NCBI GenBank assembly: GCA_014529385.2
Contig: CM043954.1
Coordinates: forward strand, 95,683,247 to 95,747,246
Length of the DNA stretch: 64,000 bases
Reading direction: 5' to 3'
Source of the DNA: Adiantum capillus-veneris
Lineage: Eukaryota; Streptophyta; Polypodiopsida; Polypodiales; Pteridaceae
A program made the translations under genes and the position numbers. The notes beneath the pieces are model-generated. The model was not told the DNA's origin, did not search any database, and worked only from the letters and a program-made list of their open reading frames with translations. Positions within the stretch are counted from its first letter, which is position 1. Each line of letters begins with the position of its first letter. Below, piece after piece: positions 30,515 through 40,273 of the stretch.

Positions 30515-33481
30515 ATGGCGTGTCCTTCTGCGTATTGCAAGCATCAGATCTTTCGAAAACAAAAAATCTGCGACCAACACATACGCAATCACGGTCTCTT
30601 TTCGATAGAGCAAGTATAAGACCTGCGTTATCGATCTCATGGTCTAGAGATTGAAGGTCAAAGTCCGCAAGTAGATATTGCTCCAACTTCATCCCAAAGA
30701 AGACGATTTTCAAATGAGCAGCCATCGACTGAGTCCTCCCAACCAATACCTGAAGCGGCATTTCAAGAAGTAGAGATGGAGCAGATGTTGGACGCGTTCT
30801 TTGACATGGTTTCCGACATAGAAGGTGACAACATTGAACGCATTACTATGGACCAACCTCAGCCGTCCCATTCATACCGACGGCATGATAGCAACGTCAT
30901 TGAGGAGGGCGAGATGATGCAAATTATTGCACGCATGCCGCTCTACACTGGTGCAAAAATCTCAATTCTCTGTACCGCATTGGCAATGCTTAATTTGTAG
31001 TCTACTGCTGTCTACGGTCGGTCTCACGCCTGAGTCACAGAGCTTTTCAGGTAAACATATTTATCCTAATTATCATGGTAAAGTGCAAATTATTTTTTAT
31101 ATAAAGTGATCAAAGGGCTGACTTGTTCATGTAACGTAAGGTTGCTGAATGAGCAAATCTTGTCAGAAGGGAATCACATGCCCCCTACCCATCCAGCCGC
31201 TAAAAAGCTTCTTACTAATTTGGGCTTGGATTATCAGAAAATACATGCATATCCTAATGATTGTATATTTTTTTGCAATGAGTATGCAAACCTGGAACAA
31301 TGTCCCAATTGTGTTTCAAACAGGTACAGGGAGGACACACAAGGAAATTTTATCCCTGCAAAGGTCCTTCGACACTTTCCTATCATTCCAAGAATAAAGA
31401 GCGGCTTTGATGACATGGCACTCAAACTAGATCGACAGATGATGTTATGCGGATACCTGCTGACTCTCGTGCATGGAAGCACATAGAGAAAAGTTGGCCT
31501 ACATTTAAGAACGAGCCTCGATGTATCCGCTTTGATATGGCAATGGACGGAGTAAACCCATTCAAATTACGGAGTTCATCATGGAGCACGTGGCCTATTT
31601 GTCTGGTTAATTATAATCTTCCACCATGGCTCGCTGTCAAGAAGGGCCATCTGTTGTTGTCATTTATTGTCCCACGAAAATACAAAGCAAAGAACATGGA
31701 CATCTATCTGGTACCACTTATAGAAGAGCTCCAAATCTTGTGGACAGGAATTGATATGGTTGATATGTCCCAACCAATTGGACGACATAATGTACATGTG
31801 CAAGGCATTCTCATGTGGACCATGCACGATTGGCCAGGGTTCGCGGTGAGTGCTCACGTAAGTGCCTTTAAAACCCTCAAACGTATGTGATTCATGGCTA
31901 TGTCAACGCTTTTAAATATTAATATGTGATATTTCAGGCTTGAGTTACTCGGGCAATCATGCATGTCTGAAATGTGTTCCTCGACTTGGCTTCCGCCGCT
32001 CTGAGCATTTGAGCAAGACAGTTTATGAGGAGCATGGTAGATTTTTGCCTGAAGGACATGAGCTACGTGGACCAAACATATGCAAACATGACATGCATCC
32101 ACTGAAAGCGAGTGATTGGAAAAACATGTGGCTGGAGAGGGGAGATTGGATGCCACCTGGAATGAAAAGACTTTCTATTTTCCATTATCTCCCGTATTGG
32201 AGTAACTTGCTGATTAATCATTTGTTGGACCCAATGCACATCTTCAAGAATGTGGGGGAAATCATCTGGAAGACCACCAGTGGAAAAAGGGAGAGCAAGG
32301 TCCAAAGAGATGACCTGCAGGTTGTGGGTCGAATGCCAGAGATGTGGCCTCGACTAAAACCCAATGGAAAGTGGTCTATACCAAAAGGTCCATGGGTTCT
32401 GAGTCAAGCAGAAGAGCAACAAGTGAAGAAGACTATATCTTCATTCAAGACTAACATAGGGTGCATGCGATGTTTGAAAAAGGCTTCTACGAGAGAGGAC
32501 AATATCAGTGGTCTTAAGTCCCACGATTGGCACAAATTTTTATAGTTCATCGTACCAATTGCCATAAAGGGTTGTTTGATAGATGACATTAGAAGAAAAA
32601 TCTACAAAATCAGTGAGTTGGTATGCTCGATTAGTTCAAAAGAGATAAGAGAAGACAACATCAATGCAGCACGCTTACATGCTATTGAAGCAGTGTGCAT
32701 GGTGGAGAAGTACTTTCCAACAAACATTCTTACCATCCAAATGCATGTACTTGTGCATGTGGTCGATGAAGTTGCAGTTGTTGGGGTGGTCCATAATAGG
32801 TGGATGTTCTTCTTGGAGAGATTTATGAAGACTTTAAAGGGGTTTGTTTATCAAAGGGCTCGCCCCGAGGGTAGCATGGTCGAAGGATTGCTTGTACAAG
32901 AGTCTCTTGTCCTCATCAGTGAATTTTTTGTCTCAATTGATCCAGAGATGCCCCAAATGTGGACTATTGAGGTCAACGTCAAGGTGACAGGGGACGAGCC
33001 GCAGGGACAAGGCATCGTTAAGAAGATGGACATCACAATGCAAGAAAAGGTTATGAGATTTTTCCTTCTCAACTGAGACATCATGCAAAAGTGGCTAGAG
33101 AGGTATGAAGGGGAAAAGCAATAGCATTTGACAGATCGCTTTCAATTCAAGCGCAACCGTGCAACTAGAAACCTTCCTTTTCCAGACCATCTTCAGAAAT
33201 TGCCTGACTTTGCAACTGGGCAGTGGTTAGATGCGACACTCTCAGAGGCAAAGAGGAGTGGAGTTTTGATTATTGAAGAGAAAGAGGATTTGTCAAGGGG
33301 TTGCGATTGGCATGTACATTTCACAACTTCCTTTTCGAGCTTTAATTATAACTTTCAGTCTGTTTCAATTTTGTGGCTGCAGTATCACAAATATGGAGCT
33401 TTGTGGTCGCATGGGACGACGTTTGGCATCTTCAATAAAAGGTATTTACTAGAAAGGGATCAAAGGAACATTCCTTTATGA
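30515..33481 (+). pseudogene. CACTA tnp2 transposase (copy 1)
   Basis: Likely start ATGGCGTGT at 30,515, giving a small Cys/His-containing N-terminus (CKHQIFRKQKICDQH). A stop lies at 30,617 and the frame then continues to 31,000. Next come QILSEGNHMPPTHPAAKKLL and CIFFCNEYANLEQCPNC (31,106-31,486); the next frame, DMAMDGVNPFKLRS and YNLPPWLAVKKGH (31,447-31,845); a probable intron; then GHELRGPNICKHDMHPLKAS to LDPMHIFKNVGEI (31,940-32,545). The C-terminal DUF4218-type part has RARPEGSMVEG (32,576-33,076). A last 117-residue frame ends at 33,481. Tnp2 proteins cut and join CACTA ends in the nucleus. Frameshifts and stops disable this copy. Confidence 0.85.
31846..31937 (+). other. Probable intron of tnp2 copy 1
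   Basis: GTGAGT donor after TTCGCG and TTTCAG acceptor before GCTTGAG; the 92-bp stretch is AT-rich. The protein similarity on both sides (HDWPGFA, then YSGNHACLKC) fits removal of this segment. Confidence 0.55.
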
Positions 33482-33484
33482 TTA

Positions 33485-33884
33485 TGTATAATGGCTATGG
33501 GATGTGCTAACAGTCCTCCATATAACTTCATCATGTTAATTGCAATCTCATTGGCCTTTTTTTCCCTATATGTGCAGTGCTTATTTACAAACCTAAAAGT
33601 GTGTATTCAAAAGGTCTTTATTGATTTGAATAAACATGCATTAATGAAATTTAGTAAATTAAAAGAACATGATTAGTCAATGAGGACCAATTCGAGAAAG
33701 ATCATTTTTGCAACCCTACATAATTTCTTCTTGTGATTTTTTAAAGAGAAAACATTGAGAAAGTGACCTACTTCATTGAATGTAGGTGGGATTTTCCTTT
33801 TCCTTTTCCTCTTCCTCTCCACAAGAATTTTTCATTTTCAAAGTGCACGATTATAAGCTAGGATAGACCTTTCCCAAACATTCC
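33485..33884. other. AT-rich stretch without a recognised feature
   Basis: No gene seen. A short pyrimidine repeat (TTTTCC units) lies at about 33,794-33,820. The right end of the CACTA element is not visible here. Confidence 0.4.
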
Positions 33885-34085
33885 AGACTACAATACTGTT
33901 TAACATAAGGCCTTACTGATCCATAGGTGATGGGATCGACGACACGCAATGTTGCATGCACATCTTGGGGAAGAACGATATCTGGCAAAAGGTCAACGAG
34001 TTGAACCACCCTACTCATGCCGGTGATTCGAACCCAAAACCTCAGACATAGCAACCCAATGGTCTAACTACGCCTCCACGTGGGG
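33885..34085 (-). repeat. tRNA-like SINE relic
   Basis: On the minus strand a pol III A-box-like GGCGTAGTTAGACC (34,074-34,061) is followed about 25 bp later by a B-box-like GGGTTCGAATC (34,035-34,025). An unrelated body of about 140 bp continues to near 33,885. No full tRNA cloverleaf is evident, which favours a tRNA-derived SINE over a tRNA gene. The 3' end is not defined. Confidence 0.5.
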
Positions 34086-34337
34086 TTTCTTGTCACCAAA
34101 GCCACTCCACTTCTTCATGAAGTGAAGTCGGCCAGGGAGGAAGTAAACACGTACAAAATAAGTAGATTTGCACAAATTAAATGACGTCCGAGCTTCGTGA
34201 AAAACATGCTTCACTTTAGTACCATCGATTCCATTGCTGGTACTTCATTTAAGACTCCATGTCAAATAGTGTTGAGGCACTTCAGAGAATATGTAAATTG
34301 CAACTTACCGGTTGGCTCAAATCTAAAAAGCCAAAGA

Positions 34338-34338
<1 letters not shown>

Positions 34339-34398
<60 letters not shown>

Positions 34399-34400
34399 AT
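34339..34400. repeat. CT/CA compound microsatellite
   Basis: About 17 CT units followed by about 13 CA units. The flanks 34,086-34,338 and 34,401-34,727 hold no recognised gene. Confidence 0.95.
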
Positions 34401-34727
34401 ATGCATCAAACCTAGTGCTTGAAAATTCACGCATGACAATGAACTACAGTGTAGCACCAAAACATAGTTGCGACTTTTCTTAGTAGCGTATTGACGTAGA
34501 CAAATCTTGAAAACTTACTATAATTAGTAAAGCGTTGGCAGACAACGAGGGAACGACGTCACAGCTGCCACATGAGCTGCAACGGGTGAGAATGGGGTAG
34601 CTGAGTGGAGAATAGGGTGTTCATGAAGAGGCGGAGGATCCGAGGAAGGTAGCAAGTGGCGCTGGCGATGGCTATATTGATGGTAGCGATCGCTGAATTT
34701 GAGGAGGATGGAAGCGCTACCAGCTGA

Positions 34728-35333
34728 TCACGCAGGAGCTGCAGCTCCTGCATATGGCGCCTGAGGTGTGTGGAAAGGGTGGCCCTGAAGAGTCTGAGGA
34801 GGGTGGTGGTGATGGAGATGAAGGTGTTTGGCGTTGTGCCCAGGCGCATCAGGTGCTGCTGCAGGCGGAGGAGGATGGAAATGACGGGCACGGTGGAGGT
34901 GGAATGCATGAGGGCGAACATGGAAAGCAGAGGCGTGATGATCAGGATTGATTGGAGCCAAGCCATGATGAGGAACATGAGCTGCTGCAGGCGGAGGAGG
35001 ATAAAAATGACGGGCACGGTGGAGGTGGAATGCATGAGGGCGAACATGGAAAGCAGAGGCGTGATGATCAGGATTGATTGGAGCCAAGCCATGATGAGGA
35101 ACATGAGCTGGTGGAGGTGGCATATGGGAGGGAGCGGAGAAGGGGCTTATGTGGGCATCCAAATGGTGAGGCTTCATCATGCCTGATGCAACATTGGGCG
35201 GGGCAGGAGCGCAGAAGGGGCCACTAGACTCGTAGCCCATGTGGGGACGGTGATGGTGTGCAGGAAGATGGGCGCCGTGGCTATGGCGGAAATGGCGGTG
35301 GCCCACGCAGTGCTGCCTTCTGCAAGTTGCCAT
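34728..35333 (-). CDS. Histidine-rich protein, 201 residues
   Basis: The uninterrupted frame starts MATCRRQHCVGHRHFRHSH and carries 44 His (about 22%), many Pro and Ala, and few hydrophobic runs. Residues about 74-157 hold two almost identical 42-residue units (HVPHHGLAPINPDHHASAFH...). The tail has HLHLHHHHPP. The start is favoured by its context (ATCCATGGC) and a TATA box about 120 bp upstream with no earlier ATG between. The GC-rich, codon-like sequence stands out from the AT-rich surroundings. No signal peptide, membrane segment or known family is recognised. Such composition could bind Zn, Cu or Ni, but this is inference. Neighbours are transposons. Confidence 0.6.
   Translation of the reverse strand: MATCRRQHCVGHRHFRHSHGAHLPAHHHRPHMGYESSGPFCAPAPPNVASGMMKPHHLDAHISPFSAPSHMPPPPAHVPHHGLAPINPDHHASAFHVRPHAFHLHRARHFYPPPPAAAHVPHHGLAPINPDHHASAFHVRPHAFHLHRARHFHPPPPAAAPDAPGHNAKHLHLHHHHPPQTLQGHPFHTPQAPYAGAAAPA
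34861..35112. repeat. 126-bp tandem duplication inside the His-rich gene
   Basis: Two units of 126 bp, starting at 34,861 and 34,987, differ at very few bases (GGATGGAAATG versus GGATAAAAATG). The length is a multiple of three, so the frame is kept and a 42-residue unit is doubled. Confidence 0.9.
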
Positions 35334-35452
35334 GGATGGACGTGAGGTACTGCGCCTGTCTGCTCTGTCGGCCTGCTCTTGGTTTGATGATGATGGATTA
35401 GATATTGTTGAAGCTGAAAATTAGGAGCTTCTTAATACTAACCCAGCGAGGG

Positions 35453-35459
35453 TTTTATA
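35453..35459 (-). promoter_or_regulatory. TATA box of the His-rich gene
   Basis: On the minus strand CTATAAAACCC lies about 120 bp before the ATG, allowing a start site near 35,425 and a leader of about 90 nt. Confidence 0.5.
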
Positions 35460-35499
35460 GGCAACAGAACATTTGGCTTGCCTTCCACTGCACGCTCTG

Positions 35500-35864
35500 A
35501 TCGTATCCACAGACCTGATCTGGGCGGTCTTGAGAAAACTTTGGAGAAGGAGACTCGTGACCTGTGGGTCATCCACGTGGCACCTTCTGCAAAGTCAAAA
35601 GCGGTTCCCATGTACATAATCTTATGAGCACCAGGACTAAAAAGCCATGACAGTAAGAGGGCTACCCCATAGGCCCTATAAAGGTGGCTTGGGAGGGCCC
35701 TCAAATGATCTCGGAAACACCCCATACCATTCTAGCAGCTCCAAGGTGCCCTTTACCATGCAAAGCGGAGTGACTACTTCAGTTTCACTTGGAGGTGCTC
35801 CAACCCCTCCACATTTAATATTTCATCTTTTGCATCACAGTAGGCAATAAAGCGTACAAGCTCA
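35500..35864. other. Upstream flank of the His-rich gene
   Basis: Moderately GC-rich, no supported gene. The small ORF on the minus strand here overlaps the promoter and has no family likeness. It probably contains upstream regulatory DNA, which cannot be defined from sequence alone. Confidence 0.35.
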
Positions 35865-35865
35865 A

Positions 35866-35884
35866 CCCCCCCCCCCGCCCCCCC
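35866..35884. repeat. Poly-C run
   Basis: About 12 C, one G, then 7 C, then AACCCC. It lies exactly where similarity between the two gypsy copies (35.9 and 63.7 kb) ends. Confidence 0.9.
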
Positions 35885-35889
35885 AACCC

Positions 35890-36536
35890 CGATTTTGAGG
35901 GCAAGACTTTCGATTACTTGAAGGAATTTGAAGCTTTCTAGCCTAGTCTTTCTTACCTAGACAATCTCATACCCAATTTCAAGATTTTTCAAAGTCTTCT
36001 TAACAAGAGTCTCGAGCCTCTTAAGCTCAAGATCTACGTTCGTGGCATGGATAAATGAGCTCATGGAGAAGTTTTAATTGTTTTCAGTTTGGTCACGACT
36101 CACTATGCAGATAAATGCCCAAACAATATTGCTAAGAATAATGGCCAGCCCGATAAAGTCACATGTAACCCCGAAGACTTTTCAACAACCGGCCAAATGG
36201 TGTAACAATTAACCTCATCAAAGATGCTCTCTTTGATGATAATGAAGTTGAAGGCAATTATGATAATGAATATGATGCTAATGACAACCCTTCTTTAGGT
36301 ATTTCTATGTTTCAATAGTACACCTTGCTTAAATTGAAGGACACGTTTAACGATGAAGCTATCACATTTTTCGTAAATGATGGCAATAGTCATGATTTCA
36401 TTTTTGCATGATTGGCAGAGCAGCTATGAGATCATGGTATCTGAAACCTGTCTCTCCTCCGAGGCTCTTGCCCTTTTATAGGCAAACCCCCGAGCTCGGT
36501 TTTGATTGGCCCCTAGCTTCTAGACCCTTGGCCTGA
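35890..36536 (-). mobile_element. 3' LTR-like end of gypsy copy (left, minus)
   Basis: On the minus strand a polypurine tract (AAGGGGGAGTAA) at about 36,537-36,550 is followed by TGTCAGGCC, and the sequence runs left to about 35,890. The reverse complement aligns with 63,028-63,700. The + strand of this region also reads as fragmented protein-like sequence (for example LEPLKLKIYVRGMD), so it may carry old coding DNA. Confidence 0.6.
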
Positions 36537-37560
36537 CATTACTCCCCCTTGGAGAAGTGTTTTTGTCCTCAAAAACAACAGTGGAAAATTTCTTCTAAGG
36601 ATTTAAGAATAGTAACAAATTCCCAAGTTGCACCTTCCTTAGGTCTGTCTTTTCACTTGACTAATGTTTGATGATGCACATGATGATGTGTACATAAATC
36701 ATGATAGTCAAGAATGCGCTCATGTTCATGTGGCTCGGTTGGAGGTTCAATGAAATCAACCAAAGTCTATTGGTCAATGATATTTTCATCCCAATGCAAG
36801 CGTTTATGTAGATGAAATTACATGAAAAACCGTATGAATATGAGAGTGTGCATGTAAAAAAAAATTGCAAGCCATATCTCGAACTCGTTTGAGTATCTTA
36901 AAAGGCGTACAATATCTTGGAGATAATTTAGATGTTGGCCCATGTTTCAAACTTAAGTTGAATGTTTTGGCACACGTAAAAGTACCTCTTCCCCTTCGAT
37001 GAAGATTACAATGATTCTCATTAATATAAATTTTGGATCTATCCTCTGCTTGTCGAACATTTTGACGAAGAAGTTTCAACTTAGCCGTGTGATCCTTGAC
37101 CTGCTGAATTTTCTTGGTCACCAGAATTGGTGATCTTGGTTGAAAACCATACATAAGCATGAAAGGACGTAAACCGTCACATGCTTTGTACTATTGTAAG
37201 CAAACTCTAGAATGGGGAGATAATCTTTGCAATCAGGTTGCTTTTTGCTAATGTATGCTTGTAGCATATTCTCTTGCACTTGATTAATATGTTGATTCTA
37301 TCCATCTGTTTCTAAATTATCTGCAATATTAATGTTTAGTTGTGTACACTGTTGTTTAAACACAGCTCTTTAGAAATGAGTGTTAAACTTGGAATCATGA
37401 TCAGTTACAATAGTGTTGGGAAACCTGTAGAGTCTATACAAATTATCAAGAATAACTTAGCTAAATCTAGAGTTTTAATTGTGGATTTGGTTGGCATAAA
37501 TTTGCAAAGCTTACTCAATTGGTCTACCATCACCAATACCGAGTCATAACCACATATAGT

Positions 37561-37716
37561 GTTTTGTAAACCCACAATAAAACTCATACTAGAGATAATT
37601 TCCCATTTTACCATTAGAAATCTCCAACAAATGCAAGTGTTTTGTAAACCCACAATAAAACTCATACTAGAGATAATTTCCCATTTTACCATTAGAAATC
37701 TCCAACAAATGCAAGA
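37561..37716. repeat. Perfect 78-bp tandem duplication in integrase
   Basis: Units starting at 37,561 and 37,639 appear identical over 78 bp, equal to 26 codons, so the reading frame is kept (MVKWEIISSMSFIVGLQNT occurs twice). Confidence 0.95.
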
Positions 37717-37853
37717 GACCTCCTTCTAATTTCAGAAACTTTGTTTTATAAACTTGATATTTTTGGCATGCAAGACGAACAAACATGTATAAACCTTTCC
37801 ATTTAAATTATCATCATATGAGTGCATAATTTAATTGGCAAGGTTTATCATCA

Positions 37854-37960
37854 TATTCCCTAGGTGCCTTGCAATTGGATTGCAAGACAAACAGACTCGT
37901 ATAAACCTTGCCAGTTAAATTATCATTGTATTCCCTAGGTGCCTTGCAATTGGATTGTCA
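37854..37960. repeat. Short tandem duplication, ~76-bp period
   Basis: The 28-bp block beginning ATTCCCTAGGTGCC occurs near 37,854 and again near 37,930, with similar sequence between. It lies in the same decayed pol region. Confidence 0.8.
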
Positions 37961-38603
37961 TAAAATTCATAAAATACTTTAGCACCAAATGTCTGCATCA
38001 CTCGGTACACAAAATCTCCCCTTGTGGAATAGGTACCCATCATCTATGGAAAAATTCTTTCACTCTACAGCTCATCACTTCAAAAAGGAAGACTGGATAT
38101 GGAGGAAAAACAGACACTGGCAGCATTGGAGTGAGAAGGATGCCTCACACATGGCTCCGCACTTTCTAGTATGTTTCATCATGCTTTGTAAATAGAAGAG
38201 AGTTGATCTGAGGCATATGGCTGGGAGCATTAACTACCACATTGTATCATCCTTTACGATACCAGAGCTTAGCATCATACTCCTGAACAATCTCAGCCCA
38301 TCTAGCTTTTGACCCTTTGAATCATTTTGTGCAAATCATTGTAAACTTTTGTGGTCAAACACAATCTCAAATTGAGCCCCATAAAAATAATCTCGCCATC
38401 TTTTTAAAGCAGACACTATTACACAGATTTCTCTTTTGTAAGCATAATAAATCTAATGTAAAAATTTAGGTTTTTGGCTTTCAATTGCAATTGGCCTTCC
38501 CTCCTATAGAAGGACTACTCCAATAACGTGACTACTAACATTAGTTTCTATGAAAAACAGTTGTATAGGGTCCACAATAGCTAAAATAAGAGTTGTAGCT
38601 AAT

Positions 38604-38850
38604 CCCGGGGAGGTCACCTAATAAAAATGTACCCTATCACGTGAGTTCAACAGAAGGGTATTTAAAGTTCTTGAAACTTACAGAAATATTTATACAGAAG
38701 GGCATATTTTTTTCAAATTTGAAAAAAACTTACAGATTTCAAAAGAAAAGGGTACATTATATTCTTAACAAAATTCACAGATAAGAGGTTTTACAAACAT
38801 GTCTTGAACGCACGTGATATGGTAGTTTTACACATAGTGAACCCCCTGGG
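38604..38850. mobile_element. 247-bp MITE with 8-bp target duplication, copy A
   Basis: Imperfect terminal inverted repeats of about 47 bp (CCCGGGGAGGTCACC at the left, CCCAGGGGGTTCACT as the right end complement). The element is flanked by TAGCTAAT at 38,596-38,603 and 38,851-38,858. Removing it joins the RNase H region. No ORF. The 8-bp duplication fits a hAT-type element. Confidence 0.85.
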
Positions 38851-39180
38851 TAGCTAATGAGACCTTAAGAGCATCAAAACTTTGCTCTTGAGATTCTTCC
38901 CAATGAAAGGTTTTTCCCTTGGCTTTCACTTGTTCTGGCATAGGAACAACAAGACAAGAAAAAAAAATCACGAATCTACGATAAAAACATGAAAATCCTA
39001 AAAAAATCTGAAGCTCTTTCAGATTTTTGGGAGAAGGCTATCTCTTAATGGCATCCACTTTGGATTTATCTATATGGAGTCTGGAAATTACATGCCCCAA
39101 ATAGTGAATTTCCTGCTTACTACTAGGCTTACTACTTGCAACCACTTCTATGCCGTGTTGCGTAGCATATGTCTGTGGTG

Positions 39181-39570
39181 ACTGTGCTAGAAAATCATCA
39201 AAAGCACATCCCTATATTCCATTAATAACTCTTTTAATTTCCTAATAACATTTGCTAGTCCAGGGGAGAGAGAAGTATCCATACATGGAAGAGAAGAGAG
39301 AGAAGGACGTGGCATTAAGAAATGGGCATCTGTTAAAACATTATTAACATTTGTTAAGAATGTGGCATTAAGGAATGGTCATTTGCTAGAACATTATTAA
39401 CATTTGATAGAAAACGACACATTGAGTAGCATAAAAAGATCTCTTATTTTCATCTTGAGAAGAGAGATTTGTAATCTCGGCATAGAAATAAGTGGCAAGG
39501 AAGAAACATCCTTCTCCCCCAATAGCAGTTACTGGAATTGGAGTTGATCTCTTTAGATAGCTGATTCCAG
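39181..39570. other. Stretch without a gene; short duplication
   Basis: Contains two similar blocks around GGCATTAAGAAATGGGCAT and GGCATTAAGGAATGGTCAT, near 39,311 and 39,365. No coding signal. Confidence 0.45.
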
Positions 39571-40252
39571 TGTTAGAAGTTTTCAGCTACGAGTGATGTG
39601 TTAGTTCAAGCAGTAGACTGGAAAAGGAAATAGAAACTGAACTGGAATACATCTACTGGAATGAGAAACAAACTAAAGTACTGTGAATGATGTTCAGATT
39701 CAGTTTCAGATTCAGACTCAGAGAGAATGAGTACAAAGTATGTATGATTGGAGTATACTGGACTGCTGTATTTAGGATTACAGATGAAGATGTTGTAGCT
39801 CAAGAACAGCTTAGGAACTAAGGATTATGAACCAAAAGCTAAGCAGAAGTACAGCCGAAAAATGACCCGATTCATGCCACCCGATTACAATGTAGTGGGT
39901 CCTATTTATATGCCTTGGGAATTACTGTGGTAACTACCGTGGTAATTACTGATTAATCTACTGTTCGTCTCACAGGAGTCGGTTCCCACTCAGTGAGACT
40001 GTCTCAGCCATCTACATCCTTCCCTCCTTTCTTGAATTTTGGCAAGATTTCATAATTTTTGAGAAAAAATCCACCGTCTGATTCTTCTGGAATGTTGCTC
40101 GTCGAGTGCTTGACACCCCTATAGTTGTAATGCCATGGGCATTCAGCCAAGCCGGACTAAAAAAATCCACCGTCTGATTCTTTTGGAATTTTGCTCGTTG
40201 AGTGCTTGACGCCCTTATAATTGTAATTCCAAGGGCCGTCAGCCAAGTGACA
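39571..40252 (-). mobile_element. 3' LTR of the large gypsy element
   Basis: 682 bp starting TGTTAGAAG and ending AAGTGACA on the + strand. On the minus strand a TATA-like box lies at 39,910-39,902 (CATATAAATAGG). A block of about 95 bp beginning AAAAAATCCACCGTCTGATT is repeated at 40,064 and 40,158. It adjoins the end of the 3' ORF. No second LTR was found near 50-51 kb, so borders rest on TG/CA ends and position. Confidence 0.55.
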
Positions 40253-40273
40253 CCAACCCCTGAGTGGAAAAAT

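Larger units (their letters stand above)
19809..33481 (+). mobile_element. CACTA (En/Spm-type) transposon, copy 1
   Basis: Begins CACTACAAGAGG, the usual CACTA terminus, followed by a GC-rich subterminal zone with repeated TTCCGAC and CCGACG words (19,840-20,030). Arrays and palindromes follow, and a tnp2 gene lies at 30.5-33.5 kb. A 7.7-kb gypsy element is nested at 21,152-28,888. No matching right terminus (reverse complement of the start) is visible after 33.5 kb, so the element is probably truncated. Assigning all of this to one element rests on order and continuity and is inference. Confidence 0.5.
36537..39180 (-). pseudogene. Gypsy pol remnant: RT end, RNase H, integrase (left copy)
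   Basis: Minus-strand order from right to left: the RT end (YLGHVIS-like, about 39,110); the RNase H region with EIVFDHKS-like and KARWAEI-like words (about 38,580-38,230); the integrase core with YDSVLVMVDQLSKL (37,692-37,405); and the integrase C-terminal part with KHGPTSKLSPRYCTPFKILK (37,160-36,804). Stops and frameshifts are frequent. A 247-bp MITE interrupts it at 38,604-38,850. The plus-strand copy at 61.3-63.0 kb has the same order and similar wording. Confidence 0.75.

Noticed and set aside
33885..34085. Functional tRNA gene
   Set aside because: Internal promoter-like boxes are present but a complete cloverleaf with acceptor stem is not.
34559..35104. 181-residue hydrophobic ORF on the minus strand overlapping the His-rich gene
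   Set aside because: It is the shifted reading of the same CAT/CAC-rich repeat; its leucine and isoleucine runs follow from frame, and its start lies inside the other gene without its own promoter.
34770..35186. 138-residue ORF on the + strand opposite the His-rich gene
   Set aside because: Antisense shadow of the duplicated 126-bp unit; no family likeness.
35438..35725. 95-residue minus ORF upstream of the His-rich gene
   Set aside because: Overlaps the proposed promoter, no similarity and no context of its own.
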